64,000 bases of DNA from Endocalyx cinctus (lineage: Eukaryota; Ascomycota; Sordariomycetes; Amphisphaeriales; Apiosporaceae): assembly GCA_001600455.1 (NCBI GenBank), contig BCKC01000006.1, positions 3,038,001-3,102,000 of the forward strand, read 5' to 3'. Shown piece by piece: positions 13,429-26,008 of the stretch (position 1 is its first letter; each line of letters opens with the position of its first letter). Under the pieces are notes generated by a model. The model was given only the letters and a program-made list of their open reading frames with translations, ran no database searches and was not told the origin of the DNA. The position numbers and the translations under genes are program-made.

Positions 13429-14849
13429 ATGCCTGATCTCAACTCTGTTCCACCATCGCCTCATGTGTTGGCCAGGTCGCGTCGTACATCCTCAACTCAA
13501 AATAGTCAACCTCAACCACAGCCGGCTGCGCCGACATCAGGATCCTCGTCGATCGATATTCTACCTTCGAATCAACCAGCGCTACAACAAGTAGCCGCTG
13601 TATCTTCACCTTCACCGTCTCCCTTCGTATCAAGCATGCCATCATCTTCTGCTGTTCCAGGCCAAGACAACACAGGTGTTGGTCCGGGTCCAGGTCCAAT
13701 CCGACATCCTCGGCCTTTGACTGCTGCCGAATTACATTCAGAACTTGAGCAAGAGCAAGAACTTCTCGTAAGTTTCAATCGTCATCATTAGGTATATTTG
13801 TTATTGACCAGAGTAATTCGGTTTAGGTAAATCGATTAACCCGGGACTTAACCATACTACGAGCAGCACAAAACTCATCCGTCGTGTCCAACGCCTCCTC
13901 TACCAGCGCCTCGACTTCAGCCGACCCATTACACCCTTCCTCGTTTACAGATAACCATCCCTTCTCGGGTCCCGGTTTTCCTATCTCCTCAACGAGCGCC
14001 GACCGCCGACATAACCGTACGAGTTCCAACGCTAGCGCGCGAAGTTTTAGCCAAGCTGCTACCCAAGGCTCTACCCCCGCCCCGATACCCATTCCGCAGT
14101 CTCACTCGGGCAACGCTGCCTCCATATTAGAGGCGGCACGAAACCCTCGTGGTGCCCCCAGCATGAGCAGACAGAACAGCTCAGCGTCCCGTAGGAGCAC
14201 GAGTAGGAACCGGTCTCCGCACCATTACGGCGGCAGCGGCGCGAGCTTCGGATCGTCGTACACTCAACCACACATATTCCCACACGAGCACACCTCGAGC
14301 TATTTTCCGCGCAGCGGTGGCGCTGGAGGAGGGGGAGGACATACCTCATCGAACGCTAGCATCGTCGCCACGCCGGGTTCGGAACTCTCGCCTGGCCTCA
14401 TGCCCGCGACGCTTAGGTACGAGGAGACGGCTCATTTCCGGCAAGAGCTCGAGTCGGCTAAGCGCGAGAACGAGTTGCTGAAGCGACGCATACGAGACCT
14501 GGAACGCATGCTTCGGGACGGGAGGACGTCGGCGGCGGCGTCGCAGCGAGACCGCCGCGAGAGCGACGCCAGCCGAGGCCGTAGCGGCAGCGCGAGCACC
14601 ACCGCGAGCGTCAGCCTCAGCACGACCGGCGTAGGTGGCAGGCCGGTGGGCGCAAGCATAGCGGGCGACCGTCGCGGCGCCGGTAGTCGAATGGGAAGCG
14701 TCGTCGGCGTGGGCGTCCCGGAGGACGAGGTCAAGGTCGGGGAAAGTGCGGCTAGTACCGGGATGAGGTTGGCGACCAACACCGGCACGACTACGGCTAC
14801 GAGTACGGCTACAACACCAGCTCAGGATACCCAGGAGGGAAAGTCGTAG
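13429..14849 (+). CDS. Ser-rich coiled-coil protein, function unknown
   Basis: Two exons (13429-13767 and 13827-14849; GTAAGT...TTTAG, phase 0) give 453 residues. The start used is MPDLNSVPP; an upstream in-frame ATG would add ten residues. The N-terminal 95 residues are Ser/Pro/Gln-rich and disordered. A first coiled coil spans about 98-130 across the splice (ELEQEQELL|VNRLTRDL), which supports the junction. A long Ser/Thr/Gly region follows, then a second, clearly heptadic coiled coil at about 310-346 (HFRQELESAKRENELLKRR), then a low-complexity tail. I do not recognise the family. The layout suits a cytoskeletal or scaffold protein. There is no signal peptide or membrane segment. Confidence 0.75.
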
Positions 14850-15310
14850 AAAAAGAAAGAAAGAAAAAAGTACTAGATAAAAAAAAGGAAAGATGGGATA
14901 CGTTCGTTATGTTACTATAGCTTGATTAGATGAGGCTCTGCCTGGTTTTCTTACCTTCAGCGAAGTCATGAGGCGATGCAAGGATAACGACAAAAGGTCA
15001 ACGACGTTTATGAGCAGCTATGAATAAACTAAAATTTTTATTGTGAAATGCCCTTTTGCCTTCATCTCCGTTTGACACCGAGTACGAATATGTGAAAGCA
15101 ACAACATTATCTTGGGAGATAGAGGTAGGTAAGTAGCCCTTCTATCATGATCTTGAGACGAGACTGAGGGTGAAGCTTTACATGTATTGCATCTTCATTC
15201 TTGACTACCACGTCACATAGATAAATTAGAACCACAGGGCAACGGCTCCGTATTACACTGCGCCAATGAAGCTAGAATATCGCACATAAAACGCAAGAAC
15301 TACGGATTAC
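14850..15310. other. Convergent 3' region
   Basis: The spacer lies between the ends of the coiled-coil gene and the dehydrogenase gene. It starts with an A/G-rich stretch just after the stop at 14847-14849 that probably contains polyadenylation signals; no gene is visible. Confidence 0.5.
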
Positions 15311-16397
15311 TCACTTCCTCTCACTCTCGTTAAGCCACTTATACACCACCCTCGCATCCTTCCCCTCGTACCTCGGATCAGCCATCGCCTCCTTAAAAGC
15401 ATCCAGCGTAGGACGATCCAAAATCGTCCTAGCCCCCACCATCTCCGCGAACCGGCTTCCCATACCCAACACCTTAGCGCACAGCTCGATCCTAAACCCG
15501 CCTTCGTACCCGCGACTGCTAGGGACGCCGTCTTGCACGCCCGGAACCGGATTACTCTTGCTCGTGACCCAGCACTGGCCCCCCGAGGCGTTGATCACCT
15601 CCGTTAGCAGCTTAGGGTCCAGCCCGGCTTTAACGCCCATGTTCAGAGCCTCGGACGCGGCGAGCGAGGTGATGGCCGACAGGTAGTTATTGATCACCTT
15701 GAAGGCCGTGCCGGCCCCGACCGACTCGCCGCAGTGGAAGATCCCCGAAGGGCTGCCCATGTGTCGCAAGTATGAGGCCGCGGTCGGGAAGACGCGGGGC
15801 GCGCACCCGACCATGAAGGTCAGCGTGCCCGCTTGCGCGCCCATGGGCCCGCCGGAGACGGGCGCGTCGGCGAACGAGAGGGTGGACGAGACGGGCGAGG
15901 ATAGCGTGGCTTCGCCTACCGAGACGATAGTGTCGGATTCGATCGTGCCGCATTCCATGATGAGCTTTTCTTCCGGAGGAGAAGAGGAGGAGGAGGTCGC
16001 GGCGGAGAGGGCGCCGGCTAGGATCCCGGTGGATGGATCTAGGTATACGGATTTCACGGCGGCGTAGCCGGGGAGCATGGTTATTACCGTGTTCTGTATT
16101 TGAAAGACGTTTTCTTAGTTGTATTGTTTTAAAGCATTTACTCCAGCCAGTATAAAAGCCACGGAGAGAAGCGAGGAAACTTACGGCACGCTGCGTCGCT
16201 ACAAATCCGTTGGACACGACCGCCACGGGGCCAAGGTCCGACGTCTCTTTCTCAAACCGCGCGAGTGCGTCCGCGTTCACGTCGCATATGAGGAGGGTCG
16301 TGGAGGGAGGGAGACCCTTGCGGAGGTTGAGGGCCATGGGGTAACCCATCACCCCGAGGCCGACGAAAGCAACGGTGTCGGAGGGAGAAGACGACAT
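15311..16397 (-). CDS. NAD(P)-dependent beta-hydroxyacid dehydrogenase (3-hydroxyisobutyrate dehydrogenase family)
   Basis: Two exons (16397-16185 and 16093-15311, phase 0) give 331 residues. The Rossmann signature VAFVGLGVMG is at about 9-18 and an Asp follows at the end of the second strand (ICDVN, about 37-41), which favours NAD. DAPVSGG at 147-153 is the family's substrate-binding signature, and the catalytic lysine lies in FKVINN (Lys203). The C-terminal all-helical domain is complete. The family oxidises 3-hydroxyisobutyrate, tartronate semialdehyde or related beta-hydroxyacids; the substrate here is not determined. A Ser/Pro-rich insertion (about 104-113) precedes the second half of the Rossmann domain. 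No mitochondrial presequence is obvious, so it may not be the valine-pathway enzyme. Confidence 0.9.
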
Positions 16398-17070
16398 TTT
16401 TAAATAATATTAAATTTTTATACTGATAGTAATCACCGTTCCAAAAGTTAAGATTTGAGACGAAGTCTTAGCTGTTCTGTCACAATTTCTTTTTCAGACA
16501 GGTTATGGATATACCAGCCAAGTCGATCAGAACTACATTTACCTCTTAGAAAATAGAAAATACATAAACAAGATCTTCCTCTCTATACCATTAGCTATAT
16601 CATACAATTGCCATGTCACCTACCCCTCAGATTCTTCCCGATGCTCGCCTGCTTCTCGGGTTTAGGGGGGGAAGAGAGCTCAGCAGATAATTGCCAAAAT
16701 AGGAGAGTGGGGAACCCCCGCAGGCGCTACACTTATCGAATCTGGGGTAAGTGGAGAGGTCAGACCAGGGGTTTAGCGGCAGAAACATAGGCCTGATAGG
16801 TACGTAGGAGAGGATAGATGGGGTTGTGTATTGTTGGTGGTGTTCGATATTTTGTGTGCGATTGTGGAGGAGAAACAAGCATTTTGAGAACGATTAAGAG
16901 GAGACTACTGAAGCTTTTATGGCCTTTACTATTGGAAGGAATGACGTTGCTGCTGATAGAGCTAGCAGTTTTAATTAAGGTGATGGATGCGAAGTATGCT
17001 ACGGTATATAAATGTAAATAATGATCATAATATCTACCATGAGATTCCTTTTTGAAAATCATCCTCTGTT
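16398..17070. other. Intergenic region, no gene seen
   Basis: The spacer between the dehydrogenase start and the end of the metallo-beta-lactamase gene contains only short frames without domain support. Confidence 0.5.
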
Positions 17071-18066
17071 CTACAATTTGCCCGGCCAGAACCTGTGTTT
17101 ATTCTTCTCTCTCCACTCCCCGTCATGCGCCAACACGGTCTCGATCTCGACCCCATCTCCTAAAACTTTTCTCTTGTCCGCCATGAACGCCTGAATACGA
17201 TCCAGCGTCCGTTGCGCCGTCGCCGTATGAGTATGGACGCTTCTCAACCCGCCCCTCCCGTCATCGTACATAGCGAACTCGCCCTCGCCCCTCAGCAACC
17301 GCGCGTCGTGACAGCAATCGCCGCCCAGATACACGTACTTCCCGGGCTCCGAACGCGCGAGCAAGTTCACGTGTCCGTACAGGTGTCCCGGGCTATCGAC
17401 CACCCAGACGCTCCCGTCGCCGAAGAAGTCCAGCGCGCGCGGGAACCCGGCCAAGGGCTCCCACTTCCACTTGGTCGCCGCGTCCGGCGGCAGCTTCGCG
17501 AAGCTGCCTTCGACCCGCAAGGGCGTGTACCGGGGCGCGTGCGCCGCCGCGTAGTACTCGTTATAGTTGGCGTCGACGTCGACGTCGACGACGGGCGGGA
17601 ACTCGACGGTGCGATCGCGCGGCAGCTCGTCGGCGTTGAACAGCTCGGCCGGGTAGAGCGGGCCGGCGCCGCGGGCTAGTAGGTCTAGAGTGCCGGCGCC
17701 GACGGCGAAGGTGGCGCGCGGGAAATCCGAGGACGTGCCCACGTGGTCCCAGTGCACGTGGCTCAGGACGACGAAGTCGACGTCGCTGGCCGGATCCAGG
17801 CCGCCGGCGCGTAGGCTCGAGGCGCAGTCGGGAGATAGGATGAGAGGTTGACGTTGTGAGATGTGCGCTTGCTGGGCGGGTCGGTAGCCGGATATGTCGC
17901 GTTTGACGCCTAGGTCGAATACGAGGTTTGAGCCTGATGGATGTCGGATTAAGAAGGAGAGGGAGGGAACCGTGTTCCGTTTCGTCGGATCTGCGCCTGA
18001 TACGAATAGGGATTCGGGAAGCGTGAGGTGTCCTGCCTCGAGGGCTGAAACGGTTACTGTTGTCAT
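17071..18066 (-). CDS. Metallo-beta-lactamase-fold hydrolase (lactonase-like)
   Basis: This intronless gene encodes 331 residues. The zinc motif HVHWDH is at 103-108, followed by SPGH (His228), GGD (Asp250) and a terminal AHDGEW (His312), the ligand order of the MBL superfamily. The layout, with a short N-terminal strand pair and FDLG before the motif, resembles the quorum-quenching lactonase branch. It probably hydrolyses a lactone or ester in the cytosol; no signal peptide is present. A VDVDVD stretch at about 160-165 comes from a GTC repeat like that in the acetyltransferase. It lies head-to-head with the zinc alcohol dehydrogenase 509 bases away, which suggests shared control. The superfamily is certain, the substrate not. 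Confidence 0.88.
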   Translation of the reverse strand: MTTVTVSALEAGHLTLPESLFVSGADPTKRNTVPSLSFLIRHPSGSNLVFDLGVKRDISGYRPAQQAHISQRQPLILSPDCASSLRAGGLDPASDVDFVVLSHVHWDHVGTSSDFPRATFAVGAGTLDLLARGAGPLYPAELFNADELPRDRTVEFPPVVDVDVDANYNEYYAAAHAPRYTPLRVEGSFAKLPPDAATKWKWEPLAGFPRALDFFGDGSVWVVDSPGHLYGHVNLLARSEPGKYVYLGGDCCHDARLLRGEGEFAMYDDGRGGLRSVHTHTATAQRTLDRIQAFMADKRKVLGDGVEIETVLAHDGEWREKNKHRFWPGKL

Positions 18067-18575
18067 GGCTGGTTGAATCTTTGTTTGATGTATAGGAAGT
18101 GACTATTGTGTGTGTTTGAAATGTCTGTGACACTTATTATCATTGATGATTCGTAGGAAATATGCACGTATGTGCGCCCGGTGAGTTGGAGTAGAGTCTT
18201 GATTGAGTTCTCCGAGCTTTCTCCTGACTAAATCATAATCATTATGCTGGAGAAGGATTGGCAGCAAGTGGAGAAGCTGCACGATAGCTACGAGTTGCGT
18301 GTGGGGTGTACGGATTGCAGATACACTACGTAATATCGTCACATGTGGGGATGCACCATTAACACGATATTTCGGCAGTTCTTTTATCACAGCAGTAGCT
18401 AAGTTTCTACGTAGGACATCATCTTGGCATCAGCATAATCTATAACCTCGTTTTTAGTTCCACGATCACGAGGAACTTAACTGGTGAAAATAAGTGGAGG
18501 TCTTTTACTCGAAGAAAGCGAACAGAGGCATCGTTCGTGAACTATCAATTAAGATTGAGGAAAAAGACGAGAAAA
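18067..18575. promoter_or_regulatory. Shared divergent promoter region (MBL/ADH)
   Basis: The 509 bases between the two divergent ATGs must hold both promoters. No TATA box or factor site can be assigned with confidence. The arrangement is the only evidence for joint regulation. Confidence 0.4.
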
Positions 18576-19730
18576 ATGACAACGGAAACCAAAAAACCGA
18601 ATCTTCCAACGCACATGAGAGCGCAATTCCTCGATGCCTTTCATACTCCCTACGTGCTCCGCTCCGTGCCTCTCCCCGAATTAACCTCGCCCCAAGACCT
18701 CCTCATCGAAGTCGACGCGGCCTCGTACTGCCACACGGACGCGGTCCTAGCATCGGGGCAGATGCCGCCCTTTCCGACCGAATTTCCTCACGTCGGTAGC
18801 CACGAATTCGCCGGTACGATCGTAGCGATCCCTTCCTCGTCTTCCACCGCTTTCAAGATCGGCGATCGCGTAGGCGTTCCCGGAAGGTCTTTCCACCCGT
18901 GCGGAACCTGCTTCGAATGCCTCGCGGGCCCGACCTCGGAAAACCCGGACGCCGACCCGCCCGGGTACTCAGTCTACTGCGCGCGCTCGATCAACAACGG
19001 GATCTCGGGCCCGGGAGGGTTCAGGGAGTACGCCGTCGTGGACGGCCGGCAGGTGGCGCCTATCCCGGACGGCATGGACGCCGTCGATGCGGCGACGCTC
19101 ATGTGCGCGGGCGTGACCGTGTACGCGGCGCTGAAGCGGTGCCGGCTGAGCGCCGGCCGGCGCGTCGGGATCGTCGGCTGCGGCGGCGGGCTGGGACATT
19201 TGGGCCTGCAGTTTGGCGCCGCGATGGGGTTGAGGGTCCTCGGCGTCGACGCGGCGGATGCGCCTTTGGCGCTGGCGAGGAGTCTCGTTGCCGGTTCTTC
19301 TACTACTACCAAAGTCGTAGATTCCCGGGTCGAGTCGGCTGGAGACGTAGTCGCGCAGATAGGACGCGAAGACGGAAAAACCGATCCTGGGGAAGGAGGC
19401 CTGGACGCCGTTATAATCTTACCGGAGAGTCAAGCTGCGTTCGACTACGGTATGGGATTGCTGCGTAACCACGGGACTTGCGTCGTTGTTTCGTTCCCGG
19501 AGAAGGGGTTTCACCTCTCGGCTAGGGACCTCGTATTTCGCGACATTTCTGTCGTCGGCAGTCTGGTGGGCAGCAACAAGGTGCTGAGGGAGATGTTGGC
19601 GTTTGCGGCCGAGCACGGGGTGAAAGCGAGTGTAAAGACGTTTCCGCTGTCCTGCTTAAATGAACTTGTGGATGAGTACCACAAAGGCGGGGGAGGTAAG
19701 TTGGCTGTCGATATGGAATTGACAGGATGA
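18576..19730 (+). CDS. Zinc-dependent medium-chain alcohol dehydrogenase
   Basis: This single-exon gene encodes 384 residues from MTTETKKP; the open frame extends 13 codons upstream to another ATG, and a start at residue 14 (MRAQFLDAF) is also possible. Catalytic zinc ligands are Cys52 (SYCHTD), His76-Glu77 (GSHEFAG) and Cys177 (MCAGVTVY). The structural zinc lobe has Cys109, Cys112, Cys115 and Cys135, with an inserted acidic loop before the last cysteine. The nucleotide motif GCGGGLGHLG starts at 201 and Asp225 after the second strand points to NAD. It oxidises alcohols or reduces aldehydes in the cytosol. Its divergent partner is an MBL hydrolase, so a hydrolysis-then-oxidation pair is plausible but inferred. 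Confidence 0.9.
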   Translation: MTTETKKPNLPTHMRAQFLDAFHTPYVLRSVPLPELTSPQDLLIEVDAASYCHTDAVLASGQMPPFPTEFPHVGSHEFAGTIVAIPSSSSTAFKIGDRVGVPGRSFHPCGTCFECLAGPTSENPDADPPGYSVYCARSINNGISGPGGFREYAVVDGRQVAPIPDGMDAVDAATLMCAGVTVYAALKRCRLSAGRRVGIVGCGGGLGHLGLQFGAAMGLRVLGVDAADAPLALARSLVAGSSTTTKVVDSRVESAGDVVAQIGREDGKTDPGEGGLDAVIILPESQAAFDYGMGLLRNHGTCVVVSFPEKGFHLSARDLVFRDISVVGSLVGSNKVLREMLAFAAEHGVKASVKTFPLSCLNELVDEYHKGGGGKLAVDMELTG

Positions 19731-20127
19731 AACAGCGAAAGTCTTTTCAATTATGGTCAATGTAGTTCCTAGATCATACGAAAATATAGAACTTGTCCTT
19801 GACGATTAGAATAAAGTACTTGCGATTTGCCTTTAATGGGGAATGCTGGTTGGAACTATGCAAGATGGACCAGTACCTGATTTGGAACCGATTAAGAAAT
19901 CTTAACGGCTGATTAAATATGTGAGAACTATCCGTATTCTATGTTTCTTTATTTTCCGTGATTGAACTTTATGTAGAAGAATAAATAGAATGCAGTTCTG
20001 TCTCGGTTCATAACGCCAGCTTATCCACCATATAGCGGGTATCTCCACCCTCGCTTAAGGACAGCCATGATAATATTAAATAAGACACTGATATTCCAAC
20101 AATCAGATGACTAATCTGATCAAATCA
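19731..20127. other. Intergenic region, no gene seen
   Basis: AT-rich spacer between the alcohol dehydrogenase and the tRNA-Gly gene; nothing coding is seen. Confidence 0.5.
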
Positions 20128-20198
20128 GCATTAGTGGTTTAGTGGTAAAATCCATCGTTGCCATCGATGGGCCCCGCGTTCGATTCGCGGCTAATGCA
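20128..20198 (+). tRNA. tRNA-Gly(GCC)
   Basis: The 71-nt gene folds into a full cloverleaf. The acceptor stem GCATTAG pairs with CTAATGC at 20191-20197, with A as discriminator. The anticodon arm CATCG/CGATG encloses TTGCCAT, giving anticodon GCC at 20160-20162. The T arm CCGCG/CGCGG has loop TTCGATT. The A box (TGGTTTAGTGG) and B box (GTTCGATTC) needed for RNA polymerase III are present, and a T run follows at about 20204-20213. There is no intron. Confidence 0.96.
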
Positions 20199-20664
20199 AG
20201 AGATTTTCTTTTTTGTATTTCATTCAACATATAGGATTTTACTTTTGATTTTGATTTTTTTATCTCATGATATTCGAGAGCCCTTTCATTTTTAGATGTC
20301 ATTATATAAGAAAAAAAAAAAAGAAACAATGAGAATGTTGGGTATCATTTCGTGATAGTATCCAATTGAACTACATACATATATATCTGTATTTTTCAGG
20401 AGATTGATCGATAGCGTTGAGGCTACAAACATACATAAAATGTTTGAAATAAAACCAGAATTTCCCACTCGTATGGGTTTATAACTATACTTGCTTCAAT
20501 CGAAAGAAAAATTTCTCGTTTATATCCCGTTGTTCCATATAAGTAAGTTATTATCATAAATCCTAAGCAGCACTCGCTCATTCGTTGCTTAACACCAATC
20601 AGGAACGAAATAAGAACTGAAAAGTAATCCGTCCTTCGCTTTAACTTTTACCAGGACCCTTCAT
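20199..20664. other. Intergenic region, no gene seen
   Basis: AT-rich spacer between tRNA-Gly and the 3' end of the sugar transporter gene, with an A-rich run near 20308-20322; no gene is supported. Confidence 0.5.
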
Positions 20665-22757
20665 TTACAGTTCCCTATCCTCGTCGGTAGTCGTCGTCCA
20701 CGTCTGCGTCTTCGCGAGCGAAGTCGCCGTGGCGTCGCTGTTCTGCCTACCCTGACGCCCCTCGTCCCCCACCAGGACAGGAGCATTGACCTTGACGCGT
20801 CCCTGCTCGATATCTCTCTGCAGCCTATCGAGCCTGCTGACGGCCTCGTGCGATCGCCAGGCGGGGATCCCGGAGTCGAAGACGTCGTCCATCTCCTCGA
20901 GGGAGAAGCCCTTGGTCTCGTGCGCCGACAGGGTCATGTGGATGAACCCGACGCCGTTGAAGGCCGCGAAGAGCATAAACGTCTTCCAGTTGATATGCTC
21001 GAGCAGCAAGGGCACGACGAAGGCGAGGATCGTGTTGAAGAACCACTCGGTCCCCGTCGCGAGGCTCATCGCCTTGGCGCGCACGCGGCTGGGGAAGATC
21101 TCGGCCGGGTACGTGGACGAGGCCGGTCCCCACGTCATGGCGCTCGTGGCGATGAACAGGTAGGACATGGCGATGATGGCGGCCGATACGGGGAGGTTGT
21201 CTCTCACGATCCAGGTCACGTCCTCGGCGTCTGCGCCGTCGTTCGGCTCTCCGTACACTGCTTGGAGGGCGCCTGTTACGTTACTCCGTCAGTAATTTCT
21301 CTGTCTACGGTAAGAGTCGACGAGAAGATGAGAATGAAAAACGTACCGGAAATAAAGAGGAATATCATCGTTAGGAACGCGCCACCGACGAGCGCCGGTC
21401 GACGACCCACTCTATCGAGGTATAGGATGGCAGGGACTGCGAATATAACGTTGATGACGGACTGAAGAGCGGACGTCATTAGGGGAGTTCCGATACCAGC
21501 GCCTTCTGCGATGTAAACGGTGTAGTATATCATCATGCTAATACCGGACAACTGTGATTTCAGTTAGTCTACTGTGGGCCAAGATCGACAACGTATCTAG
21601 GTATGTATCGTGTGTTACTCACCTGCTTCCACATCCGCACACTCATACCTAGCAGCACCCTCTTCATAATACGTGGTTTCGTGAGGGCTGCGAAACTATT
21701 CTCGGTCTCCTCTCGCTCGAACCGAAGCGTATCTTCAATCTCCTGGTACTCAGCCAACACCTTAGGGTGCTTCGGGTCGCCGTTCCCGTGCAATTTAGCC
21801 AAGACTTCGGCGGCCTCTTCCCACCGCTCCTTGGAAGCGAGCCAGCGCGGGCTGTACGGCAAGAACCACGAGGCCGAGAACAAGAACAGAGCGGGCACGA
21901 TCATGATGGCCCAGGGGGCTCGGAAGGCGGCTTCGGGTTGGTTCGGATCGTCGGCCCCGCCTCCGATCTGCGCGAATCCGTACTCGATGAAGTACAGGAT
22001 AAGGCACCCCCAGCCTTCGGCCCATTCGAACAGGCAGACGACTCGGCCTCTGATCTCCTTGGGCGCTACTTCGGCTTGGTACACGGGGATGACGGAGGAG
22101 TTGATGCCGACGCAGAGACCCGCGATGACACGGCCGATACAGAGCATAGGAATGTTTTGGGAAGTTGATTGGAGTCTGGTTTAATGTTAATGATTTAACC
22201 CCTCCATTATGGCTAAGAAGAAGACGGAGGGAGGTATATGCCACTTACATGCAGCTAATCATCCATAAGAGACAAGTGACCTGTATAGCGGTCCTTCTGG
22301 AGAACTTATCCGCGAGGAACGAGCTGGCGAGGGAGCCTAAGCCGAGGTACATTTCAGCGTTAATCATCGTCTAGTTGTATAACTTGACTGAGTACACGAG
22401 GATATCTCTAATGATGTCTAACGAAGGGGTCCTTCTGAGAACTCACCTACGAACGAGCCGGCAGGGATAGCCGCCGTGATGCCTCCTTGCTGATAGGAGG
22501 CGGGGTTTCCGAAATATCGTTTATAGGCCTGGGTGCCAAGGATTCCGCTCATGGAGACGAGAGCGAATCCAGAGATGAAGCCGCCTGGAGGGAAAACATG
22601 GCGGTCAGTCAGTCTACATACGTAGGCTATGTGGTATTGCGTCGTGTTGATGGCTGCATGAGATGCCAAGGGGAGTAGATAATAATGATAAGAAATCTGA
22701 CTTACCGGTGGCGGCGACGCCGCAGATGAAATACACGTTATTAGATAGGCTTTTCAT
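20665..22757 (-). CDS. MFS sugar-porter family transporter
   Basis: Six exons (22757-22706, 22584-22447, 22336-22249, 22175-21623, 21551-21347, 21272-20665) join in frame to 547 residues. Family signatures are intact: GGFISGF in the first membrane segment, LADKFSRR after segment 2, PYSPRWL in the central loop (the usual Glu of PESPR is Tyr), DRVGRRPAL, SRVRAKAMSLATGTEWFFN, and HETKGFSLEEMD after segment 12. It should be a 12-helix plasma membrane proton symporter for a hexose or a related polyol or quinate; the substrate is not readable. The third exon's acceptor is the CTTAG that restores AGSFVGSLASSFLADK, not the nearer AACTAG, which would bring in a stop. The gene stands alone. Confidence 0.93.
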
Positions 22758-25700
22758 GGTGGCTGAGAAGTAAAAACGAGAAGAAAGAGAGGTACGGATT
22801 CGTGAAAAGAGAGTTTCAGGACATCAAATTTCACTCTAGTTATATATCAGTTTAGGACCTCAGATTAGGAGGCGAAGGGGGGTTCAGAGGAAGGGAGGCA
22901 ATTATGTGTAGATCTTAAGGTTCGAAAGACTTTGAGGAGTTGGGAGGCATCGGCATCTCTCTACTCGTAGAAGGTCTATTGTTCTTTTACTGGTTGGCTA
23001 CAACTTGGAGATATCATGATATGAAAATGAAAAGACAGTTGATGCAGTATCATCCCAGGTCCCAGAGGAGGGGAAATTTTGCCAACTCCAAAACACCAGG
23101 TTATTGGTGTGTACTCCCACGCCAAACTGTGAGCGGATGATTAATTTGCTGCTGTGTATCTGAGAATATCAGAGTGTGTGTCTAGAAATACCTTTCCGTG
23201 TGCCTGAACATAGTATTCCACGTCTATGGAAGTATCGATATGTTGTGTGACGATATCGTACACGCTAAGGGATGAACAGGGGCATAAGCTTCTCAAGGTT
23301 CATTCTTGACAGCTCTTATCGGATCCCATCCTCGCCGCATTAGGCAGATGAGTGGCGTCCACGTATTCCCCTCTTTATGCTCCGAGGAAATCGCATTTCC
23401 TGTCATCTTGTTCATACGAAACTTCTCGTCATCGTCGATAGCTTGGACGTGGGAAAGAAGTAAAAGAAATATGGTTGACGGGATGATACTACGGTTACAC
23501 GCGGACCTGGTGGATGTCTGCATCCGTACGTAATTAGTAGTACACTGATATAGCTAAGACCGAATTGGGTCTTCACGCCAGTTTCGGGGAACCCTGCCTG
23601 TTCTGTTTCTTCAAGCATGAAGCACTAGTGTAACCCCTATCTAGATTTGCCTTTGCCGATCTGACTTCGATGGGTATTTGGAGGCGAGGCAGACTTACGT
23701 ATAAGGGAGGATGAATAACACGGACTGACGTACGAGGCTGGGTTTAATTATAGGTACCGCGAATTTATTTCGGGTAAATATTGCTGGTACTCTCATGCCG
23801 TAAGATAAGCGTATCCCGGTATTAGCCAACGCTTGTATTATCGATAACGCATGGGTCTTTGGAGTAGGTTGCGTGGTTATGCGCTGGTTTCGTTTCTCCC
23901 ATCGAAGCCTTATTGTTGTTACGACGAAGAGATCATCAAAATACGTCAATATACGGCAGGGAAGATCACTGTGATAAGGCGGGGAAGATGCCATTGTCTC
24001 ACAAGCCATGGGTATTGATTGGCTGCCGTCAGCGACATGCTATGCGACGGTAGTTGACCCAACCATAAACTGGAGTGTGCCATTATCCAGTTAATTGGAG
24101 TACTTTGAAACCCAGTACCGGTGGCCTCTCTTCTCTCTAGGAGTAACATTCGCTAAAACTCGAGGAAACTCGAGGAACTATGAGAAGCAGTTGGCCGTCG
24201 CGCACAGACGATGGGGAATCGTCAAGATATCGTTCATGATTCTTTAAATATTGTTCATATCGCGTTTGTTAACAAGTCCCAGAGATGACTATGGAAGTGG
24301 TCAGCGTGGTCAGCCGGAGAAGAAAAGTTAGGATGGGGGCTGGTATCACTACATGCTGCACTCTGGCGGAAATGCTCAAGGAGATAATGTAAAAAACTAG
24401 GTACTCGGGTGTAGAGGAAATTCGATATTATACTCGTACTCGGCCCTATGAATCCTAGCACGCGCACTGAACCCTTGCTGTTACACTAAAAGGTAGGAAT
24501 TGAATATGGCAGAGTAGTGGTGAAAATGATGTAGGAGTGTCAAAATGAGACAAATCCACGCGATAACTGTCTGCTAAGACTCCACTATTTACTTAGTTAC
24601 CCCTGGTACTTAAGTAAGCACCCTTACGTTGATATCAATACCGGTGCTATTATACTTAGTATATAGGAATAGGGCAGACCTTGAAGTCCGCAGCTAGCTT
24701 ATATGTGGGAACATAATGATGAGGTAGCGCCAGGAGGATAAATACTCATCCATTCTGGGCCACGAAGTGAGTTACGTTACCATCGATGATAAGAGAGATG
24801 AAATGCTCTTGGAGTAGTTAGTGATCGGCCAAGCTATTCTCAGGCTGGCAGGTCTCTACAGACTGTGTCTATATTGTACTAAAATGTCTCAACACGTACA
24901 GATGTAAGTAGGCACCGATAAGCCTAGATTACCAACCAAGCATTTCCTCTCCGAGGCCCAGCGCAAAAGCTCGACGCCCGGTGAGAAAAGGGTAGTGCCT
25001 GGGGTGTTGATGACTGCACATTTCGTGTACCGGACTGTCGAATAGTATTAGATGACTTTGGTTTTCGTGTACCACTACCGAGCGATGTGGTAAAAAAACC
25101 CGCGCATATATGCAATCGCAAATATGTGGGCTTGATCGTAATAACTTTTTTTTTTTTTTCGCTTGAAGTTCGTATGGATATTGATTAGGAAAGTTTCATA
25201 TCAGGTCGATGGCTGAGAGCAGGTCCTATGAAGAAAAGAAAACAAAAAAAAAAAACGTCAGCGAAGAACCTTGTACTTATTTCACTTACCCGAATTATGT
25301 TAGATATTGCATAGTGAAATGCTAATATAGTATGCGAGAAGAGGTTGCATCTTCGACCTTGTGACGATAAAATAAAAAAGAACTGTGATTTCTTGCACAT
25401 GATATAATGAATCTTCAATCGAAGATAGCCGACAAACTCGGGAGAGGTATTTAGAGGAAAGAATCTGTTCATATTAGTTCTCTCGCCACTAAGCGACTAT
25501 AGAAACCCCTGCTACTTCAGAGGGTCAGTAGTCATGTTAACCCGGAAAACGGGAGGGAAAAGGGTAGGACCGAAAGATGGAACAAGCCACAGGGAAGGGT
25601 CGAACCGGCTCATCTGCCCATATACTATAATACATATATTTCATAGGCAAGTGGAGAGAACAAGCTTGGGGAGCCAAACGATGGAAGAAAAAGAAAAGAA

Positions 25701-26008
25701 AACCGGGGTATCAGCCATCTGCATAAGTCCTTGTCAGTTCCGAGAACGCCTAATCCGGGTATATTCGACCGGCATATGCGAGTGGGAGTATCGTCTTCCA
25801 GCAGTAATCCATCGAATATCAAATATGTCCCTTCGTATCAAATCCCTCGTTACGTCGTAAGTTATATTCCTTTGAAGCTTCGAAGCTCCACTCTTCTCGA
25901 TCATTTCCGTTTTTTCCTATCGAAATCGTCAACACTATCAACTTCGCGATATTCCATAATATCATAACAAAATAAAACATCAAAGTATCTTCTGGTCTAT
26001 ACTTCGAT
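22758..26008. other. Long intergenic region, no gene seen
   Basis: About 3.2 kb without a supported gene. Frames reach about 109 residues but show no domain, no splice pattern and no codon bias. It contains the upstream region of the sugar transporter and the 3' flank of the poly(A) polymerase gene. Confidence 0.5.
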